DNA of 10,093 nucleotides, from contig CAZCRT010000061.1 of the NCBI GenBank assembly GCA_964501185.1, forward strand, positions 1 to 10,093, given 5' to 3'. A program made the translations under genes and the position numbers. Of the stretch, positions 1 through 5,839 are shown in pieces. The notes below the pieces were generated by a model. It was given only the letters and a program-made list of their open reading frames with translations. It had not been told where the DNA came from and searched no databases. Numbering within the stretch: the stretch's first letter is position 1; every line of letters starts with the position of its first letter. The DNA is from BS150m-G50 sp964501185 [NCBI: uncultured Bacteroidia bacterium] (GTDB lineage: Bacteria > CAIWAD01 > BS150m-G50).

Positions 1-2837
1 TCCAGAATGCTGCGTCCGTAGGTTTCCGGATCGAAGAAGGGAACGAACACCTGCTTGAAATCCTGGTAAAACTGGTCGTGCAGACCATTACGCAGCATTT
101 CCAGCATGTACTTGTATTCCATATGCAGCCAGATCGATTCATTTTCGAACCAGCCGGGGGAAAATATTCTGGCGCGGCCAATTTCCATTGGCTGCTCCGC
201 CAGGGAAGCATTGACCTTGTACATCCCCAGCCTCTGATCGTAGAGACCGCTGCGGGAGATGCTGGCAACCAGGTCGGCTGCCCGTGTGTGGTCAGGGTGA
301 CAACGAAGGTAGTGTACCGGACCCTCCAGAAACAGAGGTAACGCTTTCTGTGTAAGCTCCTCCGCCCTGAAACGGGTCATTCCTTTTCGATTTCGCTGCG
401 GCTGCCGGGTGCCGTCTTGAGCGGTCTCCTCCAGTTCATGATACCGGGTTACCTGGTTGATGAAATATGTTGAAATGACCTGCTCCTCTTCATTCCAGGC
501 CCGGGCAATGCCTGCATCCAGTTTTTCCAGACAGGCGGTGAAGAAACTCTGTACCTCCGCAACCGTGAGTTCCTGTTCCTCCCCGCTGATACCGAGACGG
601 GTGTCAGCGCGGTATGACTCCTTGGCAGCAGTAGCCTGATCCCAGAACTCATACTGTGACAATTCCTGCTGCAGCAGCTGCTGAAGCTTTTGCATGAACT
701 GGTACAGTTCAGTAAAGACCGGCCAGGTCGCCGGTGCAGTTTTCTCTTCTGCCAGCGCCTTCTGCAGAAACAGAATATGACGTTTGATCTCCAATGTCTC
801 ACTGATGCTGGAACCGATCAATCCCGGTAATCCGTTGAGGGCATCATACCAGTTCGGTTTATCCGCCTCCATCTCCACACCGACACCGGACGGATCGAGT
901 GAAGCCATTTTGTTGACCAGCAGGCAGAGGAATTTGTTGAACAGGGTGGTGTAGTAGACCTCACCCTGCCCCCGGGCGGTATGCACCAGATCATGGTTGT
1001 TCACCCGCTGGTTCAGAAGTTCCCCCTTCTCCTCATCATACACTACCGCTTCCAGCTGCATCGGATGTCCTTCCCAGAGCACATACTTCTCGTCCCTGGG
1101 TTGAACCCGGTGAGGATTGTCGTAGAAAGTGAAGCTACTCTTCTCGAACAAGAGGTAAGACTTCTGTTCAGGATAGATCGCCAGGAAGTTCTCCAGCAGG
1201 TCCAGGTTGTAGGTCCAGTGATCGGTCCAGAAACCTTCCCCATGTTCAGTAGTGGTCAACCGCTCACAGCTGCCGAGCAGATCGCCAAACAACTGCTCCA
1301 GGCCCTGCTGCGGTTCAATGCCCAGCTCCTTCATGTTGATTGCCAGTTCGCCCGGTGTGAAAGGTGCTTCCAGCAACGGTACTACCCGTCGCAGTTGTTC
1401 GGGAGCCAGATGGTTAGCCAGCAGCTCGTTCAACTTCTGCTTATCCTTAAGCCGGAAACCGGTTTCCTTGACCACCAGCGGATTGAAACCGTCGAGTTGG
1501 ATCAGGTTGCAGAACTGTTCCACATTCTCCGCCCCGACATCTGGATTGAATAACAGATCGGAGCGTCGGTTCTGATTCACATCCCGGAAGTTACCGTTTC
1601 CCTGCGAGAAGGGAGTGGGGGCAAGTCTGAAGTCGTTATAATCCCGTTCCAGATCCCCATGCTTTCGGGAGTAGAAATGGAGTGTCGTGCTGTGGCGCTT
1701 ACCGGTCAGAGTCTGCGGGAGACCACCCCGTAGTGTGTTGTCCAGGAAATTCTGCCGGGCATATTGATCCAGTACCGCTTCCCTGCTGCAGATGAAGCCG
1801 GGCTGAGTCAGGCTGTCGATGGTTTCCCGGTTTTCCCTCTCTTTGCTCTCGATGTATTCATTCGAAGTCAGTTTCGGCACCAGTGCGTTCAGTTCTTCGG
1901 TGGAATGAGCATGGCCAATAATGGAGACATACTTGAAAACCGCTCCGGGAGCCAGGGTGGTGTCAAACCGCCCCATCGCGCTGGGCAGACGATTCTCAAG
2001 TATCTGTCCGCTGCTCATCTCTGCGGCTGTATCGGTCAGAAACCGTTCCGGATAGCTATAATCGCTGCGGTTGCCAAAGATCTTCTGTGGATCGACAATC
2101 GGTTTGATCAGCTGAGGTTCTGTGCCACAGCTCTCAAAGCCGAGGTAGAAATTGCCTTTGATAATGCGTATGACATCCGGCCTGTCTGCCGGTTCCACTT
2201 TGCCGCGGAAGAAAGGCACACCCTGATCGAAATTGCTTACCTCGACGAACGCTTCCACCAGACGGCGCATCTGCTTAAGCATGTTGTTATCCACGCCGTA
2301 AGGAATGATCAGCGGCAGACCGTCCAATCCACTCAGAGTAATTGTATCACGATTCAGGTTCTCGATGTTCAGAATACGCACCAGGCCGGCGTAACGGTCC
2401 TGTGGCACATTGAAGTACTCCACTGAGAACTTCAGTCCCAGTGTTTCATTGACCTCCTCCAGTCGCAGGCTGGCAGGGGAAATGTACATTCGCTGTGTAC
2501 GTTCAACTTCCCGGTCCCGCAGGTGATCCTGGAACGGCTCATAAAAGTTCAGAGTGGGGTGATCGTTCAGTTTGATGAAGGTCCGGAATCCCTGTGAGGT
2601 CACCAGTTGATAGGCGCGATTGGCCGGCAGGAACTCCATGATCGGATGCTGTTTATCCTCGATCCCCATGCTGCAGACGCACTGCCCCCTGTTCACATAG
2701 AACAGCCACATAGGAATACCGTTCTGCCCGGCAACACCGGGGAAGAAGCTGGAAAACAGCTTCGTGGAGTTGTAGTCGCTGATCAGATACTCGCCATTAT
2801 CCTTCAGCTGATAGCGAGTGCTGCCGGTAAAGGTCAT
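1..2837 (-). CDS. GH161/GH94-like glycoside phosphorylase, probable beta-1,3-glucan phosphorylase (C-terminus beyond window)
   Basis: Manual translation of the minus strand from ATG 2837 gives 945 codons with no stop, running off the left edge. There is no signal peptide, so the protein is cytoplasmic. The N-terminal region (LFYVNRGQ, about residues 46-53) and the following roughly 300 residues look like the beta-sandwich domain of GH94-related phosphorylases. Later come RDVNQNRR (418-425), FWTDHWTYNLDLLENF (536-551) and KPNWYDALNG. In the last, W663-Y664-D665-A-L-N668 matches the W-N-D-G-M-N signature around the catalytic Asp of GH94 enzymes, so D665 is the proposed general acid. The family splits glucans with inorganic phosphate to release glucose 1-phosphate. 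GH161, rather than cellobiose phosphorylase, is inferred from the large size, the recalled motif pattern and the neighbouring GH17 gene. It is the last visible gene of the minus-strand cluster, 209 bp after its neighbour. An in-frame ATG lies 15 bases upstream (2852), but the Shine-Dalgarno sequence favours 2837. Confidence 0.8.
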   Translation of the reverse strand, partial: MTFTGSTRYQLKDNGEYLISDYNSTKLFSSFFPGVAGQNGIPMWLFYVNRGQCVCSMGIEDKQHPIMEFLPANRAYQLVTSQGFRTFIKLNDHPTLNFYEPFQDHLRDREVERTQRMYISPASLRLEEVNETLGLKFSVEYFNVPQDRYAGLVRILNIENLNRDTITLSGLDGLPLIIPYGVDNNMLKQMRRLVEAFVEVSNFDQGVPFFRGKVEPADRPDVIRIIKGNFYLGFESCGTEPQLIKPIVDPQKIFGNRSDYSYPERFLTDTAAEMSSGQILENRLPSAMGRFDTTLAPGAVFKYVSIIGHAHSTEELNALVPKLTSNEYIESKERENRETIDSLTQPGFICSREAVLDQYARQNFLDNTLRGGLPQTLTGKRHSTTLHFYSRKHGDLERDYNDFRLAPTPFSQGNGNFRDVNQNRRSDLLFNPDVGAENVEQFCNLIQLDGFNPLVVKETGFRLKDKQKLNELLANHLAPEQLRRVVPLLEAPFTPGELAINMKELGIEPQQGLEQLFGDLLGSCERLTTTEHGEGFWTDHWTYNLDLLENFLAIYPEQKSYLLFEKSSFTFYDNPHRVQPRDEKYVLWEGHPMQLEAVVYDEEKGELLNQRVNNHDLVHTARGQGEVYYTTLFNKFLCLLVNKMASLDPSGVGVEMEADKPNWYDALNGLPGLIGSSISETLEIKRHILFLQKALAEEKTAPATWPVFTELYQFMQKLQQLLQQELSQYEFWDQATAAKESYRADTRLGISGEEQELTVAEVQSFFTACLEKLDAGIARAWNEEEQVISTYFINQVTRYHELEETAQDGTRQPQRNRKGMTRFRAEELTQKALPLFLEGPVHYLRCHPDHTRAADLVASISRSGLYDQRLGMYKVNASLAEQPMEIGRARIFSPGWFENESIWLHMEYKYMLEMLRNGLHDQFYQDFKQVFVPFFDPETYGRSIL

Positions 2838-2842
2838 ATCTT

Positions 2843-2847
2843 TCCTT
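2843..2847 (-). promoter_or_regulatory. Ribosome binding site that fixes the phosphorylase start
   Basis: On the minus strand AAGGA ends 5 bases before ATG 2837. It lies inside the five extra codons (MRRKD) that would result from starting at ATG 2852, so 2837 is the better start. Confidence 0.6.
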
Positions 2848-2865
2848 CTCATAATGTTACTGGAC

Positions 2866-2890
2866 AGCCGGGCTTCTGCAGCTACCGGCT
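2866..2890 (-). repeat. Short inverted repeat upstream of the phosphorylase gene
   Basis: Perfect 6-bp arms (AGCCGG at 2866-2871 and CCGGCT at 2885-2890) around a 13-base loop, about 30-50 bases upstream of the phosphorylase start. Transcribed, it would form a small GC-rich hairpin in the leader. Function is unknown, and chance is possible at this arm length. Confidence 0.35.
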
Positions 2891-2999
2891 CTGCTTACTT
2901 AATACTCTAAATATCGGCTGCTTACAGGATTCGTTTACTGATCTGTCCCGATCCGTTGCAAAGTTCCATATAAATCACTTGCCAGCCGTTGCCTGCAAT

Positions 3000-3025
3000 C
3001 AGCCGGTTACAGCTGCAACCGACTG
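3000..3025 (-). other. Intercistronic hairpin after the T9SS module protein
   Basis: In the minus-strand transcript, CAGTCGGTT and AACCGGCTG form a 9-bp stem with one G-U pair and an 8-base loop. The stem begins about 21 bases after the TGA stop at 3047. No U-tract follows, so it is not a standard intrinsic terminator. It may be a processing or 3'-end stabilising structure that separates expression of the upstream gene from the phosphorylase. Confidence 0.5.
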
Positions 3026-3046
3026 AAAGCAGAAGAATTATTGTTA

Positions 3047-4465
3047 TCACTTCAACAGTACCATCCGCCGGGTGGCAACGCTTTCACCATCGATTTCCAG
3101 CTGATAGAAGTAGATACCGGAAGCCAGCTGATTACCGGCCGCATCCTGTCCGTACCACTCTATCTGATAACTGCCGCCAGAGCAATTGCCATCTACCAGA
3201 GTACTCACCAGGTGACCGGTCAGGTTGTAAACATGCAGTGCCACCTGAGCCGACTGACGCAGGCTGTAAACGATTGTGGTTACCGGGTTGAACGGATTCG
3301 GATAGTTCTGTTCCAGGGCAAAGGAAGCGGGAACAGCAGGTGAATCATCCACGTCTGCCAGGGCCTCATCATAGAAATAGATGTTGTCCACGTAAACCGT
3401 ATTCGGATCACCACCGATCAGCAGCTGAGCCAGGTGTTCCTGCGTGATCAGCTCTGTAAACTCGCTCAAAGGAATGTCCAGTGAAACCCAGACATCGCTC
3501 TCCAGCGGTGGATCATAGTTGGCATCGATATCGATAGTAGATTCGACATCATCACCACCACCATCCCAGACTCCATTGGCTCCGAAATCGACCAGTCTTA
3601 CCCAGAAGATGTTGGGGAGATCAGTTGGATCCGATGTCCAGATGTCCATATGGAAATGGGTCATCACGGAAACATCGAGGGTATTGGAGGTGAACTCGAT
3701 ACCGGCAAACTCCAGACTGGTGTACAGCTTGACATCATCACCATCGATCTGGACATCCTGCACTTCAGCGACATCCCAGGGAGCTGACCAGGTATCGACA
3801 ACCACATCGTCGTAGACGTTGCTGAACAGCGATATAACCGCACCTGCCCATTCGGTCGGAGCCGGGGCCGGAGCCTCGGGACCCTCTGGCAGGTCGATTG
3901 GTGAGAAAGTGATATTGTCTATATAACAGATGTTATCCTGGGTTCTTCCTTCCAGATCGAAATCAGGGAACAAGATGATCTGGTCGACGTCAGTGGATTC
4001 AGGATTACCGATTCTGGGGGAGAAGTCGAAAGTCAGTTCCTCCCACTGGTTGACCAGAGTGTTCGCTACCAGGATTTCCACTTCAGCGCCACCATCAGCC
4101 TGAGCAAACTTGACACCCACGTTACTGACTATCGGTTTGTAGACCATTACTTTCACAGTACAGTTGTCTTCCGTGATTGAGAATGTACCGATGTCTGCGC
4201 CATGCTGGCTCTCACAACCAGCCCAGGGATTACCGTCAATCAGTGCTGTGAATTGCAGCACTGTCGATGAGGTGTTAATCCCGGATGGATTGGGATTATC
4301 CGTGATCTCGACCGGTGGATTCCAGTCGTTTTCAAAGACGGTCCAGGTCCAGTCTGCACCGTATCCACCGTCCTCGTAATCGATCGGTGAGTTCTGTGCA
4401 GCCGCGATGCCACTCAGCAAAAAACTGCTGATCAGCACCAGCCAAAAACTAAATCTCTTTTCCAT
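3047..4465 (-). CDS. Secreted glycan-binding-type module protein with T9SS type A sorting domain
   Basis: The protein has 472 residues. A signal peptide (about 1-23, cleavage after AAA) is followed by an N-terminal beta-sandwich-like domain (about 28-190). This ends in CYIDNITF, like the CBM4/16/22-type domains found beside bacterial glucanases. A proline/alanine linker (196-204) leads to a second module (about 208-366) ending in NTVYVDNIYFYD, closely related to the last module of the protein at 5840-8368. Residues 379-472 are a type IX secretion sorting domain with QNYPNPFNPVTTI, GSYQIEW and a terminal RRMVLLK. No catalytic motif is visible. Inferred role: polysaccharide capture, secreted across the outer membrane and probably attached to the cell surface or released. 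It is very acidic: about 13 Lys/Arg in the full length by hand count. A strong GGGAGG site sits 4 bases before the ATG. It follows the GH17 gene by 151 bp and precedes the phosphorylase. The exact ligand is unknown. Confidence 0.85.
   Translation of the reverse strand: MEKRFSFWLVLISSFLLSGIAAAQNSPIDYEDGGYGADWTWTVFENDWNPPVEITDNPNPSGINTSSTVLQFTALIDGNPWAGCESQHGADIGTFSITEDNCTVKVMVYKPIVSNVGVKFAQADGGAEVEILVANTLVNQWEELTFDFSPRIGNPESTDVDQIILFPDFDLEGRTQDNICYIDNITFSPIDLPEGPEAPAPAPTEWAGAVISLFSNVYDDVVVDTWSAPWDVAEVQDVQIDGDDVKLYTSLEFAGIEFTSNTLDVSVMTHFHMDIWTSDPTDLPNIFWVRLVDFGANGVWDGGGDDVESTIDIDANYDPPLESDVWVSLDIPLSEFTELITQEHLAQLLIGGDPNTVYVDNIYFYDEALADVDDSPAVPASFALEQNYPNPFNPVTTIVYSLRQSAQVALHVYNLTGHLVSTLVDGNCSGGSYQIEWYGQDAAGNQLASGIYFYQLEIDGESVATRRMVLLK
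3050..3331 (-). other. T9SS type A C-terminal sorting domain (coding segment)
   Basis: Residues 379-472 of the protein at 3047-4465. The NYPNPFNP motif opens the domain, followed by the typical V.L.VYN..G..V..L and G.Y...W.G.D..G..ASGIYFY patterns and a basic-hydrophobic tail. In this family the domain is read by the type IX secretion machinery and usually cleaved on export. Confidence 0.9.
3368..3844 (-). repeat. Glycan-binding-like module, long subtype, copy in the T9SS protein
   Basis: Residues about 208-366. It opens with AVISLFSNVY, carries DTWSAPWD (224-231) and LVDFGANGVWDGGGDDVE (291-308), and closes with NTVYVDNIYF. Aligned by eye to the module at 5843-6316, well over half the residues appear identical, including MTHF, LVDFGA and EHLAQL-like stretches. 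Confidence 0.75.
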
Positions 4466-4616
4466 TGTTCCTCCCGAAACCTGTTGTGCTCTCTGTCAGA
4501 AGAGCTGTTTATCCTGTTACTCTTTGTTTTTGTGACAACCGTGATAGAGGCAGTTTAGTATCATTATTATTATCCGACTTTTCAGCAGGGCTGGCTTCCA
4601 AGTTAATCCCACCGTT

Positions 4617-5732
4617 TTACTGCCGTGTCAGCTGTAAAAACTGCTCAAACGACTCCTTTGGCTGACGAGTCTCATAAAATACCCCCCAGTTCTGTTCAAC
4701 TTCGTTCGGGCCTGAGTCAGCCCCTCCCCCTTTCCAGGGCTCGTCGAATGCTTCGAAGATAAAAGTTGTGATACCGCTGCTGTCAACCCACTCGTCAAGC
4801 CTGATCAGGAACTCAGCCTGAGCGTTCAGGCTTACTTCCCCTTTCATCAGGGTCCCCTGTTCACCCGGGCCGACTTTCCCAGAATTGTATCTGGTCGCCC
4901 AGCCGGTTTCACCCAGCACAAGTTTGTGAGTGGGATGCAGGTTTTGTACCTCCTCCAGCGTTTGATTCAGCCACTCGATGGAGTTATCAAGCTGTTTGCC
5001 ATTCCAGAGAGGATGAGCATGGGTGAAGATGAAATCCACTTCTGCCGCTACTTCGCGGCTCTCCGGCTTGTTCCAGTAGTTGTAATCATCCGCAGTTGTT
5101 ACCGGTGTCGTTACAACGCTCCTGACAGCCCGGATATAGCGGATCAGGTTACTCTGCTCCATCGTGTGCGTAGCCCAGTCAACCCGGGTTTCGTTGCCGA
5201 CACTGATAGCGACGATCAGCTCCGGGTATTGCTGCGCCAGTTTCAGACAATAGAGTGTGTTGATAATGTTCAACTTCTTCTGCTCAGGCCGATCCTGTTC
5301 TCCCTCCAGCCAGACTCCGAGTACCACCCGGATCGGTAACTGTTTTTCACGGATTACGCTGAGCATCAGCTCTGTGACACTATCTGCGTTATAGACCCTG
5401 ATCAGTTGCCAGTAACGGCTGATTATGGTCAGATCTTCCTGTATCTCCTCGCGACCAGGCAGCGGTCCCCATGGCGCCTGCCCTTCCCGGAAACAGCCAT
5501 ATGCAACTGCTCGGCCATTCAGTACTTCCACTGGATAGGGAACAAACGGTCGGGTTACAAAAGGCTCCTCCCGAATAAATTCCTGTCCGTTGCCAAGCTG
5601 CTCACAGGTTGCAAATCTGGCTTGCCGGCTGGCGGCATCATTCCCTGCTGATGGTTCTGGAACAGTGCTGCAGGAGATTATCAGACTGATAATCAGGACG
5701 GTCAATATGGCTGACAGAAGTTGTGTTTTCAT
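4617..5732 (-). CDS. GH17-family lipoprotein, probable beta-1,3-glucanase or transglycosylase
   Basis: The protein has 371 residues from ATG 5732. An open frame continues upstream to a TTG at 5759, but AGGA lies exactly 6 bases before 5732. Starting there also gives a clean lipoprotein signal: MKTQ, a hydrophobic stretch, then IIS-C21 as lipobox. Ser at +2 is compatible with the outer membrane. The remainder is a single TIM-barrel domain with GH17 landmarks: IRVYNA (111-116), VGNET with N180-E181 (proposed acid/base), LGETGW with E275 (proposed nucleophile) and FEAFDEPWK (326-334). GH17 enzymes hydrolyse or transfer internal beta-1,3 (or 1,3-1,4) glucosidic bonds; bacterial members include transglycosylases, so hydrolysis alone is not proven. 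It is second in the minus-strand cluster, between two putative glycan-binding proteins. This supports a role in trimming captured beta-1,3-glucan at the cell envelope. Confidence 0.87.
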   Translation of the reverse strand: MKTQLLSAILTVLIISLIISCSTVPEPSAGNDAASRQARFATCEQLGNGQEFIREEPFVTRPFVPYPVEVLNGRAVAYGCFREGQAPWGPLPGREEIQEDLTIISRYWQLIRVYNADSVTELMLSVIREKQLPIRVVLGVWLEGEQDRPEQKKLNIINTLYCLKLAQQYPELIVAISVGNETRVDWATHTMEQSNLIRYIRAVRSVVTTPVTTADDYNYWNKPESREVAAEVDFIFTHAHPLWNGKQLDNSIEWLNQTLEEVQNLHPTHKLVLGETGWATRYNSGKVGPGEQGTLMKGEVSLNAQAEFLIRLDEWVDSSGITTFIFEAFDEPWKGGGADSGPNEVEQNWGVFYETRQPKESFEQFLQLTRQ

Positions 5733-5738
5733 TATCAT

Positions 5739-5742
5739 TCCT
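5739..5742 (-). promoter_or_regulatory. Ribosome binding site of the GH17 gene
   Basis: AGGA on the minus strand with 6 bases to ATG 5732. It sits immediately after one arm of the outer inverted repeat (5746-5753), so folding of that repeat could affect ribosome access. That effect is inference. Confidence 0.55.
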
Positions 5743-5745
5743 GTC

Positions 5746-5824
5746 GATGTGACGCTCAAATAGGCAAACGGCTCAGCAGAGTATTGTTGTCTCCACTGAG
5801 CCGCTCACTTTATGAAGTCACATC
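5746..5824 (-). other. Nested inverted repeats between the module protein and GH17 genes
   Basis: Two perfect 8-bp inverted repeats lie one inside the other in the 107-bp gap. The outer arms are GATGTGAC (5746-5753) and GTCACATC (5817-5824). The inner arms are CGGCTCAG (5769-5776) and CTGAGCCG (5796-5803) with a 19-base loop, which can add a 3-bp GAG/CTC stem after a 2x2 internal loop. On the transcript the inner stem is followed by UUUGCCUAUUU, a poor U-tract. Possible roles are a leaky terminator, a processing site, or a fold that controls the GH17 ribosome binding site. An operator made of dyads is also possible. Confidence 0.6.
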
Positions 5825-5839
5825 TGGTATTCTTCCTGC

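Noticed and set aside
981-1553. Plus-strand open frame of 190 codons
   Set aside because: Antisense shadow of the same phosphorylase gene, with no domain or start signal.
1764-2426. Plus-strand open frame of 220 codons
   Set aside because: It lies fully antisense to the well-supported phosphorylase frame, has no ribosome site or recognisable motif, and has a His/Gln/Arg-rich composition typical of antisense translations.
2607-3343. Overlapping plus-strand open frames around the B-A gap (2607-3026, 2989-3291, 3041-3343)
   Set aside because: They run antisense into the phosphorylase start or the T9SS domain, and show no protein-like motif or ribosome site.
4466-4616. Possible promoter or terminator in the GH17 to T9SS-protein gap
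   Set aside because: It contains ATAATAATAAT and TTGTCA-like strings on the minus strand, but no hexamer pair with proper spacing and no stem followed by a U-run.
5733-5759. Upstream TTG start for the GH17 gene
   Set aside because: It would add a polar N-terminus before the lipoprotein signal and has no ribosome site as good as the one before 5732.
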